This document shows, piece by piece, positions 35,592 through 43,648 of a stretch of DNA of 64,000 nt; positions within the stretch are counted from its first letter, which is position 1, and each line of letters opens with the position of its first letter. Origin of the DNA: DASUNP01 sp963728545 (GTDB taxonomy: Bacteria > Acidobacteriota > Blastocatellia > UBA7656); the NCBI GenBank assembly GCA_963728545.1, contig CAVSKO010000002.1, forward strand, positions 930,001 through 994,000, written 5' to 3'. Under the pieces are notes generated by a model. The model did no database searches and was not told the origin of the DNA. It saw only the letters and a list, made by a program, of their open reading frames with translations. A program made the position numbers and the translations under genes.

Positions 35592-37697
35592 CTATTCTTC
35601 TTCGGTTGGCCTGATGCGCCCTTCTTCCTGGGCTTTCTGGACAATCTTCTGCGCTATTTGCGCGGGGACTTCGTCGTAATGGTCCAGCTCCATCGTGTAT
35701 GAGCCGCGCGCCCCGGAAATCGAGTTCAGCGTCGATTGGTAGGAGAGCATTTCTGAGAGCGGAACCTGGGCTTTGACAACAGTCTGGTTGCCCTTCGTGT
35801 CCATGCCCTGGACTCGCCCACGGCGAGAATTGATGTCGCCCAGCACGTCTCCCGATACCTCCTGCGGAGCTGTGATCTCTACATTCATCACAGGCTCCAG
35901 CAATACGGGTTTGACTTTCTCTATCGCCGTTCGGAACGCTTTGCGTCCGGCCATCTGGAACGAGAGATCGTCAGAGTCTACCGCGTGAAACTTGCCGTCT
36001 ATCAACTCGACTTTGAAATCGACCATCGGATAACCCGCGATGGCCCCGCGCGACGCCGCGTCTTTGATTCCCTTCTGTACGGCCGGCCGCCACTGCTGGG
36101 GTATCGCGCCGCCAAAGATTTTGTCTACGAACTCAAAGCCGCCCCCGCGCGGAAGACCCTCAAAGACGCAAGTGGCCTCGCCGAATTGCCCGCGCCCGCC
36201 GGTCTGTTTCTTGTGACGGCCCACGACTTCAATCCGCCCTTTGAAAGTTTCGAGGTAAGCAACCTTTGGCGGATGAAGCTCGACTTCCACGCCGTAACGC
36301 TTCTTCAACTTGGTGACGGCGACTTCGATGTGAGTCTGCCCCGACCCGGAAAGCAAGAACTCCTTAGTTTGAGGGTCGCGGTCGAAGCGGAGCGCCAGGT
36401 CTTCTTCGAGCATCTTGTGGATTGCCTGTGAAAGCTTGTCTTCGTCGTTTCTCGATTTCGGCTCGATGGCAAAAGCGATGGCCGGGGTCGGGAATTGCAC
36501 CGGCTCATAAACAATCGGGTGAGCCTTGTCGGCAAACGTGTCGCCGGTCGTAGTCTCTTTCAGCTTTGTGACGGCTATAATGTCGCCCGCGTGGGCATCC
36601 GAGACTTTCTCAAGGTTTTTCCCCTGTAAGACGTGAAGCGGGCCGAGCCGCTCCTGCGTGTTCTTGGTGACGTTGTAGACAGTGGCGTCGGATTTCACGT
36701 TCCCGGAATAAATCTTGAAGATAGTAATGCGACCGGCGAACGGGTCGGCAATCGTCTTGAAAACGAATGCCGAAAACGGCGCGACATCTTTTACTTCTCT
36801 CTCGACCTCTTCCTCGCTATCCGGGCTCGGGTGGCCTTTCACAGGGCCGAGGTCATCGGGTGCGGGCGCAAGCTCTACGATCTCGCTGAGCAGCGGTTGG
36901 ATGCCTATATTCTGCATGCCCGATGCTACAAAGATGGGGAAAAGCCTTCGCTCGCAAACGGCGGTCTTAATGCCGGGTATTAAATCCGCATCGCTCAACG
37001 TGCCTTCGGCAAAGTATTTTTCCATCAATTCTTCGGACGCTTCTGCAACTACGTCTATTATTTTCTCGCGGGCCGATTGAGCTGTGTCTTGCAAGTCCGC
37101 CGGAATATCGCCCTCACTAAACTTTCCGCTGCCGTCGCCTTCGTAGGTGTAGGCTCGCAGGTGTATCAGGTCGATGACGCCTTGAAAACTGCGCTCGCTG
37201 CCGATAGGTATTTGAAACGGCACGGCCTCGCGGCCAAACGTCTCGTTTATCTGGGCGACCGCCTGGTCAAAGTCGGCTCGCTCGCGGTCCATCTTATTAA
37301 CGACGATCAATCGTGGAATTCCGAACTCGTCGGCGTAGCTCCAGCCTTTTTCCGTCTGGACTTCGACTCCGTTGACGGCATCGACGACGACGAGGGCGGA
37401 ATCGCAGGCGCGCAACGCGGCCTTGCTGTCTAGAATAAACGCCGCGTAACCCGGCGTGTCGATAATATTGATTTTAGTCCCGTTCCACTCGCAATGGGCG
37501 AGCGAGCTATGAATAGTTATTTTTCTGTTTATCTCATCCTCGTCAAAATCGGTCACGGTCGTGCCTTCATCCACGCGCCCCAATCTGTTTGTGGCGCCCG
37601 CGTCAAAAAGCATCGCCGCAACGAGCGATGTCTTGCCCGCGTCGCCATGACCTACAATGCCAACGTTTCTAATCTGCTTAGTTTCGTAGACCTTCAT
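35592..37697 (-). CDS. EF-G-like translational GTPase
   Basis: A 701-residue translational GTPase with all five EF-G domains in order. G1 is GHGDAGKTSL, G3 DTPGYAAF, G4 NKMDRE. The DEINRKITIHSSLA switch-1 region differs from the EERGITI of housekeeping EF-G, which is a mark of the EF-G-like paralog group (often called EF-G2). EF-G moves tRNAs through the ribosome or helps recycle it; the role of this paralog is uncertain. The ATG follows GAAAGGA. No ribosomal genes lie beside it, which also argues for the paralog. Confidence 0.85.
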   Translation of the reverse strand: MKVYETKQIRNVGIVGHGDAGKTSLVAAMLFDAGATNRLGRVDEGTTVTDFDEDEINRKITIHSSLAHCEWNGTKINIIDTPGYAAFILDSKAALRACDSALVVVDAVNGVEVQTEKGWSYADEFGIPRLIVVNKMDRERADFDQAVAQINETFGREAVPFQIPIGSERSFQGVIDLIHLRAYTYEGDGSGKFSEGDIPADLQDTAQSAREKIIDVVAEASEELMEKYFAEGTLSDADLIPGIKTAVCERRLFPIFVASGMQNIGIQPLLSEIVELAPAPDDLGPVKGHPSPDSEEEVEREVKDVAPFSAFVFKTIADPFAGRITIFKIYSGNVKSDATVYNVTKNTQERLGPLHVLQGKNLEKVSDAHAGDIIAVTKLKETTTGDTFADKAHPIVYEPVQFPTPAIAFAIEPKSRNDEDKLSQAIHKMLEEDLALRFDRDPQTKEFLLSGSGQTHIEVAVTKLKKRYGVEVELHPPKVAYLETFKGRIEVVGRHKKQTGGRGQFGEATCVFEGLPRGGGFEFVDKIFGGAIPQQWRPAVQKGIKDAASRGAIAGYPMVDFKVELIDGKFHAVDSDDLSFQMAGRKAFRTAIEKVKPVLLEPVMNVEITAPQEVSGDVLGDINSRRGRVQGMDTKGNQTVVKAQVPLSEMLSYQSTLNSISGARGSYTMELDHYDEVPAQIAQKIVQKAQEEGRIRPTEEE

Positions 37698-37806
37698 AAT
37701 GGGTGGTTTCCTTTCAACGCAAATTTTAATAAGTCGGATTGCTCAAACCATTCGCATTGAATTTATAACCTGGCAAGGCTTTGACGCAAGTGTGCAGGAG
37801 TCAGTC

Positions 37807-37873
37807 GTCCGTGGTCAGTTGTCAGTTGGTTAGCTTGTCGAATCTGTTATACGACTGACAATTGACCACGGAC
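37807..37873. repeat. Inverted repeat with ~20-bp arms (GTCCGTGGTCAGTTG type)
   Basis: The arm at 37807-37827 matches the complement of 37853-37873 with one or two G-T type mismatches around a ~25-base loop. It lies between the start of the EF-G-like gene and the stop of the next minus-strand gene. Confidence 0.85.
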
Positions 37874-37881
37874 AACGGGCA

Positions 37882-38397
37882 TTACATAGGAGAAAAGCTG
37901 CGGGCGATTTGATCTGTGAGATTGCGATTTGAATCCAGAGAGCCGCGCTTGCCTGTGAAGCGCAGCACCCAGACGGCGCTTCCGTCTTTCAGGAAATAAT
38001 ATGTGCTTGCAAGCTGGCGACCGCCCTCGTTGTTAAAAAAAGAGAGCCGCATGCCGTCCAGGCCGCCGCCGCCAAACGGCTCTCTAGCCGCTCGCTCGTA
38101 ACCTGCCCGGTATATTCTCAAACTCTCTTCTTCCTGTTGAACCATGTCGCCCAGCGAGTTTGCCGTGAGGCTCTCTTTAGTTATCTTGAGCAACCCTTCG
38201 CTGCGATCTCTATAAACAAACTCGGTCTTTTGACGGCCAACGGCATCGCTGTAAGAGACGGCTCGCCAATCGCCCGTCAAAGTCAGCTTGAATTTACCTG
38301 CCGGGTCAACAAACTCTTTCTGGGGTTGAGCGTATACGGCGAGCGTGGAAACAGAGATTAGTATAGCGGTCAAAAAGAATAGACCTTTGTGTTTCAT
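37882..38397 (-). CDS. Small secreted protein, PsbP/Mog1-like fold possible
   Basis: A 171-residue protein with a signal peptide (FFLTAILISVSTLAVYA) and a single beta-rich domain that begins FVDPAGKFKLTLTGDWRAVSY and ends in a terminal helix (LTDQIARSFSPM). The pattern (a damaged-sheet stretch, then a basic helix near the end) recalls small PsbP- or Mog1-like lipoprotein-like domains, but I am not sure. Function unknown. The ATG follows GGAGGAAGT. Repeats flank it on both sides. Confidence 0.6.
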   Translation of the reverse strand: MKHKGLFFLTAILISVSTLAVYAQPQKEFVDPAGKFKLTLTGDWRAVSYSDAVGRQKTEFVYRDRSEGLLKITKESLTANSLGDMVQQEEESLRIYRAGYERAAREPFGGGGLDGMRLSFFNNEGGRQLASTYYFLKDGSAVWVLRFTGKRGSLDSNRNLTDQIARSFSPM

Positions 38398-38483
38398 ACT
38401 TCCTCCACTACGGGTCTAACGCGCGGGCCAGAATCAAGTCCAGGAGAAAGTCTATCACAACTCCTACGGCCCGGCATAGAATT

Positions 38484-38543
38484 GTCCTGAGTGAGAAAAA
38501 AACCGTGTGCTGATGTTTTTACTCAGCACTCAGCACTCAGGAC
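38484..38543. repeat. GTCCTGAGT-family palindrome
   Basis: GTCCTGAGTG (38484-38493) pairs with CACTCAGGAC (38534-38543); the loop holds two further CAGCACT units (ACTCAGCACTCAGCACT). It lies between the start of the secreted-protein gene and the stop of rph. Confidence 0.85.
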
Positions 38544-38550
38544 TTATTAA

Positions 38551-39285
38551 TCAACGTAGCGGGCCGAGCAGCGCGCGTTGCTGCTCAAGAAGGTGGTCTA
38601 TGCCGTGGGTGGCGAGCGCGATCATCTGCTCCATTTGAGCCTGGGTGAAAGGCTTTGATTCGGCGGTCCCCTGTATCTCGATGAAGTTTCCTGAGCCTGT
38701 GCGGACGATATTCATATCAACTTCGGCGCGGGAGTCCTCCGCGTAGTCAAGGTCCAGCACCGGCTCGCCGTTGATTATGCCCACAGAGACTGCTGCCACA
38801 TAATCTTTGACCGGAAGTGGGGCCGCTATCTTTCCGTTGTCGTACAACTTTCTGAGCGCGAGCATCAATGCGACGAACGATCCTGTTATCGAAGCCGTGC
38901 GAGTACCGCCATCGGCCTGAATCACATCGCAATCGAGATAGACGGTCCGCTCGCCAAGCCGGTTCATCTCTACTACTGCGCGAAGCGACCGCCCGATCAA
39001 GCGCTGTATCTCCTGCGTGCGGCCTGAGACGAGATTTCTCCCGGTTTCTCGCGGAGTGCGAGTCTCTGTGGCGCGCGGCAACATGGAGTATTCAGCCGTG
39101 ACCCAGCCCTTCCCCTGCCCGCGCAAAAACGGGGGGACTCGATCATCTACGGAAGCCGTGCAAAGCACTCGCGTTTCACCGATCTCAATCAGCACAGACC
39201 CTTCGGCGTATCGCGTATAACCGGTCGTAAATCTTACCTGGCGGAGTTGGTCGTAAGCGCGGCCGCCCGTTCTTTTATAGCTCAT
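38551..39285 (-). CDS. rph: RNase PH
   Basis: A 244-residue phosphorolytic 3'-exoribonuclease that trims tRNA ends. It starts SYKRTGGRAYDQLRQVRFTTGYTRYAEGS, has GWVTAEYSMLPRATETRTPRE and DCDVIQADGGTRTASITG, the phosphate and RNA contacts of the family, and the usual length. murI upstream overlaps its start by 4 bases (ATGA), so the two are translationally coupled. Confidence 0.95.
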   Translation of the reverse strand: MSYKRTGGRAYDQLRQVRFTTGYTRYAEGSVLIEIGETRVLCTASVDDRVPPFLRGQGKGWVTAEYSMLPRATETRTPRETGRNLVSGRTQEIQRLIGRSLRAVVEMNRLGERTVYLDCDVIQADGGTRTASITGSFVALMLALRKLYDNGKIAAPLPVKDYVAAVSVGIINGEPVLDLDYAEDSRAEVDMNIVRTGSGNFIEIQGTAESKPFTQAQMEQMIALATHGIDHLLEQQRALLGPLR

Positions 39286-40103
39286 ATTGGTCCAAGCTCT
39301 ACAGATTCGACCGACTCAAGAGGACGGCCAAGAAATAGCTCTGCTACCCGACGAAAACGGCTCGCAGAGTCTGTGACATAAAATTGTTCGCTCGGCGGCT
39401 CGTCGCTTGTACGACGGAGTCCGCGCTCTTCCAAAAGCCTTGCAAGCTCGTCTGCTACCGCTTCGCCCGAATCAACGTAAGATATATCCTTGCCAATCAC
39501 CGCTTCGATAACGGGGCGCAAAATCGGGTAGTGCGTGCATCCTAAAACCAGCGTGTCGACACGGCTCGCGCGAAGCTCGGCCAGATACTCCTCCGCAACC
39601 TGATGCGTGACAGTGTGATTGAGCCAGCCCTCTTCGGCAAGCGGGACGAACAGCGGGCAGGCGCGAGAGATTATCTCAAGCCCGCTTCGCTCTCTGAGCA
39701 TTGCCTGCTCGTAAGCGCCGCTCGCCACCGTAGCTTCCGTTGCGATGACGCCGACATATCCGCTCCGAGTATGCTTTACCGCGCGGCGAGCGCCGGGTTC
39801 AATTACGCCGATCACGGGAACAGAGCATTCGCTGTTGAGCCGCTCTGCCGCAACCGCAGAGACTGTGTTACAGGCTATTACTATCGCTTTGACGTTTTTT
39901 GATTGAATGAATGCGGCCTCTTCGAGCGCGTAGCGTTGAACCGTAGCAGGCGAGCGCGTGCCGTAAGGTATGCGAGCCGTGTCGCCCAGATAGATGAGAC
40001 TTTCGTTCGGAAGCCTGCGCTCTAAAGCGCGGAAGACCGTCAACCCCCCGACTCCGGAGTCGAACACCCCTATAGGCCATTCCGATTTTGGATTATCTGT
40101 CAT
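39282..40103 (-). CDS. murI: Glutamate racemase
   Basis: A ~273-residue glutamate racemase that makes D-Glu for peptidoglycan. The first catalytic Cys is in IACNTVSAVA and the second in LGCTHYPILRP; GVFDSGVGGLTV opens the protein. ATG 40103 is chosen over TTG 40115 because GGAA lies ~8 bases before it. It overlaps rph by four bases, a layout also seen in other phyla. Confidence 0.95.
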   Translation of the reverse strand: MTDNPKSEWPIGVFDSGVGGLTVFRALERRLPNESLIYLGDTARIPYGTRSPATVQRYALEEAAFIQSKNVKAIVIACNTVSAVAAERLNSECSVPVIGVIEPGARRAVKHTRSGYVGVIATEATVASGAYEQAMLRERSGLEIISRACPLFVPLAEEGWLNHTVTHQVAEEYLAELRASRVDTLVLGCTHYPILRPVIEAVIGKDISYVDSGEAVADELARLLEERGLRRTSDEPPSEQFYVTDSASRFRRVAELFLGRPLESVESVELGPI

Positions 40104-40194
40104 ACGCGGTTCCAAGTAATAATCGGCTCAATCATTCTTCAAGGTTGGTTGATTCGGAAGCTCAAAATTTACAATCGAAAATCCAAAATAGAAA

Positions 40195-40599
40195 TCAGTG
40201 TCCGCGCGGGTGCCTAATCTTGCCTTCGATCAGGATAGCAGATAGCCGGTCGAGTTCTTCGTCCGCTTCGTCTATGGTGTCCTGCAGCCCATCGGATTCA
40301 AATAACAGTGCGGAAGTCTCCTTGCCAACTCCTTCGAGTCCTTCGCCAAGCTCGCACATCTCCTCTTCTATCGCCCGAAGCTCCGCGATTGCCGAGGCCA
40401 CGTTCGTGATGTGCTCGCACAACAGATCAACCGAAGCGCGCATCGCTGTGGTCTGCTGTCCAGCCGCAAGGAGCCTGGCTCGTATCTGATCGAGCCGGTT
40501 CAACAGAGCGATTCGACCATTTTCCAGATCGCCGATCTCCCGAGAGAGTTCAGCCAGCTTCATGGCTGCAATTTTCGATTTGCCGGATTCATTCATCAT
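40195..40599 (-). CDS. Small coiled-coil protein, unrecognised
   Basis: A 134-residue protein that is almost wholly helical, with Leu/Ile heptads from MKLAELSREIGDLENGRIALLN onward, acidic in the middle and ending in a basic KIRHPRGH. No signal or membrane segment. GGAG lies ~12 bases before the ATG (a second ATG follows at once). It sits between murI and ssrA on the same strand. Function unknown; not a clear ZapA, Smc or FlgN. Confidence 0.55.
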   Translation of the reverse strand: MMNESGKSKIAAMKLAELSREIGDLENGRIALLNRLDQIRARLLAAGQQTTAMRASVDLLCEHITNVASAIAELRAIEEEMCELGEGLEGVGKETSALLFESDGLQDTIDEADEELDRLSAILIEGKIRHPRGH

Positions 40600-40744
40600 T
40601 ACGGTTTTATCTCCGGGCCATCCGAATCGTGGGCCTCTGTCGTCACTGCTTGCTACAAAAAGCGACGGGCGAACCGTCTGCCCTGTTAATCAGAACCGTC
40701 GTTCGCCCGAACAAGTCTATCTCTCTCTTTGTCACGATACAAAG

Positions 40745-41098
40745 TGGAGGTGGAGAGAATCGAACTCTCGTCCGAGAGCCCTGGGCGACAGAATCTACAT
40801 ACATAGTTGCTTCCTTTTTGTTTCGCTCACTGCGACCGTGGAAGCAACGAAGCATCGCGGCGAGCTAGCCCAGTTTGTCTTTCCGGCATTATCCCTGAGC
40901 ACGGATAATGCTGGGCAGCCTGCTAAAGTGACGCCTCACACCCCGCACACAGGCGATGCGGGGGGAGACGTAGTCGCATTAAGCGGCTAAAGCAAGTTCG
41001 CTATTCGCGATTGTGTTTTCCAAGCTTGATAACGCGGTGCGTGGGCCGCGGTATGCATCTATCGCTTCGGAATACCCCCGTCGAAACCTGGCACCCCC
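40745..41098 (-). ncRNA. ssrA: tmRNA
   Basis: The 5' end GGGGGTGCCAGGTTTCGAC and the 3' end GTTCGATTCTCTCCACCTCCA form the tRNA-like part: GGGGGTG pairs with CACCTCC with one G-U, then the discriminator A; CCA is not encoded. Between them an open frame reads GCG AAT AGC GAA CTT GCT TTA GCC GCT TAA (41008-40979), giving the tag ANSELALAA, which ends in the typical LAA. The AATC before GCG resembles the E. coli resume site. tmRNA with SmpB frees stalled ribosomes and tags the product for proteolysis. SmpB is not in the window. Confidence 0.95.
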
Positions 41099-41174
41099 AA
41101 GCACTAAGAAGTTTAGCATCTATTATTTGCGGGTGTCAAGCAACGCGCCGCCGCGCGCCTCTGCGAATTGACGC

Positions 41175-42197
41175 TCAAGCTTTTGCCGATTCCTCATCGA
41201 GCGAGCGAGCGCTCGCCATCGCTTCATTGTAACGGGCCTGAAAGACGGAGAAGTCCTCTGCCGTCAACGGGAACATCCCGTACCAGAAATAGTCGAACCG
41301 GTCTGTAAGATAACGCATCGGCGCTACGAGCGGCTGGAACCGGGAAACCTTTGCCAGGTATTCGCGGTTCGTAGCGTTCGGCTCAAGCTCTATCAGGTTG
41401 CGTTCGGACAGCTCATAAAGCAGCGATATATAAAGCTTGCGGACCGCGCCGCGAAAATCTCCCGCCTTCGCCGCAGCCAGCGCCGCGTCGGCCAGATCGT
41501 TTGACGTAGCACCGGCATCGATCTCTTCACCCAAAACAGTCCGCTTCTTTTCGCGTTTCTTAGGCGTGCGCTTTATTCGCCTGAACATCCTGAAGGCGAG
41601 CACGAGCGCGCCGATCAGACCCGCAATGACCACGCCTCTATAAACCCAGCTCGCGCCAGAATTGTTTCCGAACAGCAACTCGATGATCTTTGTGTAGAGC
41701 TTTGTAAGAAAGGCCATTACCTCTTTTCTGACCTTCTTTATAAAAGCGGTCAAAGGGTCATCATTTTTTCTCAAGAACTCTGGCCGGTTGCGAATCTCGC
41801 GGAGTTTTTCTCGCGCGGCGGCGCTGTCTGCACCGCTCGATTTAGATTGAAGACGCTCCAGGTGTTCCCGGAGGGCCTGCAAGCGGCCCGCCGCCTCATC
41901 CAGCTTACCGTCACGCTCTTCGCCGTTTGCGGTATCACGCGCCGAATCGATTAATGCATAAAGCCACGCATTGTTGACTGTAACGGTCTGGCCTTCGATC
42001 TCTACCTGTTCTGATTGCGGAAGAAATTTCTTGATCTTATTGTTGGCTTCCTCTTCATACTCCCGGCCTTCTTTGATGATCTCTACCTGTTCGGCAGCCT
42101 GGCCGACACGCTTGCTATAGTCGGCGAGCGATGCCGCGCCAAAAGCATCGGTCATCAACAGGAGAATTATTATTGAAGCTGGAACCGTTTTACGCAT
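41175..42197 (-). CDS. DUF4129-domain membrane protein
   Basis: A 340-residue protein. A signal peptide starts it (ASIIILLLMTDAFGA), then a ~150-residue helical, coiled region, a membrane helix (WVYRGVVIAGLIGALVLAFRMF) and the C-terminal DUF4129 domain (DFRGAVRKLYISLLYELSERNLIELEPNATNREY). Domains of this type occur in operons for MoxR ATPases and transglutaminase-like proteins, but neither is visible here. ATG 42197 chosen over GTG 42200. It runs 30 bases after the next gene upstream, so the two are one unit. Confidence 0.8.
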   Translation of the reverse strand: MRKTVPASIIILLLMTDAFGAASLADYSKRVGQAAEQVEIIKEGREYEEEANNKIKKFLPQSEQVEIEGQTVTVNNAWLYALIDSARDTANGEERDGKLDEAAGRLQALREHLERLQSKSSGADSAAAREKLREIRNRPEFLRKNDDPLTAFIKKVRKEVMAFLTKLYTKIIELLFGNNSGASWVYRGVVIAGLIGALVLAFRMFRRIKRTPKKREKKRTVLGEEIDAGATSNDLADAALAAAKAGDFRGAVRKLYISLLYELSERNLIELEPNATNREYLAKVSRFQPLVAPMRYLTDRFDYFWYGMFPLTAEDFSVFQARYNEAMASARSLDEESAKA

Positions 42198-42227
42198 CAC
42201 TTCTGCTCGTTCAATGATTCGAACAGG

Positions 42228-43559
42228 TCAAACCTCGGCAACACGCTTGCCGCATTGAATACAGAATTGCGCGCCCGGTTGAAGCGACGCGCCACAATTC
42301 CAGCATAATGAAGATGCGCGGTCAACCGGGGCGGATTGAGTCTGCGGCTCTGATTCTAACTCGGTAAGCTGCGGTGTTTCGGTCTTCGGCGTCGTATCGA
42401 GCGTCGGCACAATGTTTTGATAGCCCTGCGGCTGGTCTTGAATAATCGGCTGAGGCGGTTGAGGCGGCGCGTGCGGCGGCATATATCCAGCCAGTCCGAG
42501 CGGGCTTGTCTGCACGTAAGTCCGATGATGGCCAAATCCCGGCTGCTGGTAGTAAGCAATGGCGGGAGGCCGTGCGACAGGCTGCCAGAAAAAACCGGGA
42601 GAAACTTCTCGCGCCAGCAACTCCAGATCATAGGCTTCTTTGCGGACGCGGCTGTCGAAGTAGAGCAAAGTAAACGAGACTATCCAGATCGGCCAGACAA
42701 GCAGGCTTGAGATTTGATTAAAAGCCGTGTAAACAACATTCCAACCGGGGCTTAAGAAGAACTCCGCCGAAAGCACACCGAAATATCCGAGAACACCTAT
42801 GAAGGGAAGCGTGAATGCCGCGAGCAGCGATAATGAAACAAAGTAAGTGAACAACATTATCGCTCCCACGCGATACCAGTTCCCGCTTCCAAGGCTCATC
42901 GCCCGGCTGAGCGCGGACCCTGCCGATTGGCCTTCGATCATAACAACCTGCGGCAGGAAGATCACGCGCGCCGCCACGTGCAGCAGAACATATATCCCGC
43001 CCGCGACTGCGATCAGCACGGCTAGCGTCGTAATCACGACGACCATCCAGGGAGGAAGTCCTAGCCCGTTAACGGACCCTACAATTAAACCTATGATTAA
43101 GACTATGGCAAAAATCACGATCCATAAGACCATGCTCAACGCGAACATAAGCCCCATCGCGAGCAAACTCATCAGGGTAAGATCGCCGAGTCTTTTCCGA
43201 ACAGCCGATAAGCATTTGCGGAAGGTGACAGGCTCGCCCAGCATTATATGATCGCCGACCACGCGTGAGAGCGCCGCCACCGTGAGCACCAACGCGAAGA
43301 ACCAGACCGGATATCCGATTGTGCCGAGGCCAAGCATTATCATCGCCCCGCCGTCAAACTCGCCAGTCGCCGATGGTGATTCAATGTCTCCCAATAACCT
43401 TATATAACCGAACCAGAACATCATAGAAGAGATGTAGCCGATCAGCGTGGGGATGGCGACTACGGCGACCATTGGGGTGAAGTTGCGACGGTATAGCCGC
43501 ACCGTGCGGTCTATCACGTCTCCGGTGGACATCGGTTCGAGAATGGTGAAATTCGCCAT
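42228..43559 (-). CDS. Polytopic membrane protein with C-terminal zinc ribbon
   Basis: A ~443-residue protein. The start LEPMSTGDVIDRTVRLYRRNF followed by six or so membrane helices recalls the family of glycerophosphodiester-phosphodiesterase-type membrane domains (also DUF975-like). A Pro/Gln-rich tail leads to a zinc ribbon at the end (CWNCGASLQPGAQFCIQCGK). Start 43559 is preferred over 43610, because the extra residues come from an intergenic palindrome. Function unknown. It precedes the DUF4129 gene and is probably co-transcribed with it. Confidence 0.7.
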   Translation of the reverse strand: MANFTILEPMSTGDVIDRTVRLYRRNFTPMVAVVAIPTLIGYISSMMFWFGYIRLLGDIESPSATGEFDGGAMIMLGLGTIGYPVWFFALVLTVAALSRVVGDHIMLGEPVTFRKCLSAVRKRLGDLTLMSLLAMGLMFALSMVLWIVIFAIVLIIGLIVGSVNGLGLPPWMVVVITTLAVLIAVAGGIYVLLHVAARVIFLPQVVMIEGQSAGSALSRAMSLGSGNWYRVGAIMLFTYFVSLSLLAAFTLPFIGVLGYFGVLSAEFFLSPGWNVVYTAFNQISSLLVWPIWIVSFTLLYFDSRVRKEAYDLELLAREVSPGFFWQPVARPPAIAYYQQPGFGHHRTYVQTSPLGLAGYMPPHAPPQPPQPIIQDQPQGYQNIVPTLDTTPKTETPQLTELESEPQTQSAPVDRASSLCWNCGASLQPGAQFCIQCGKRVAEV

Positions 43560-43590
43560 CGGTTTCGTACCGGAGAGAATTATAACACGG

Positions 43591-43639
43591 GGGGCCATCT
43601 GAGATTTCAAATTTCAAATTTGATATTTCAGATGGCCCC
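43591..43639. repeat. Palindrome with 12-bp arms (GGGGCCATCTGA)
   Basis: GGGGCCATCTGA (43591-43602) is the complement of TCAGATGGCCCC (43628-43639), with an inner A+T-rich, partly complementary loop. It separates the penicillin-acylase gene stop from the next minus-strand gene start and overlaps a spurious upstream start. Confidence 0.9.
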
Positions 43640-43648
43640 TGATCACTT

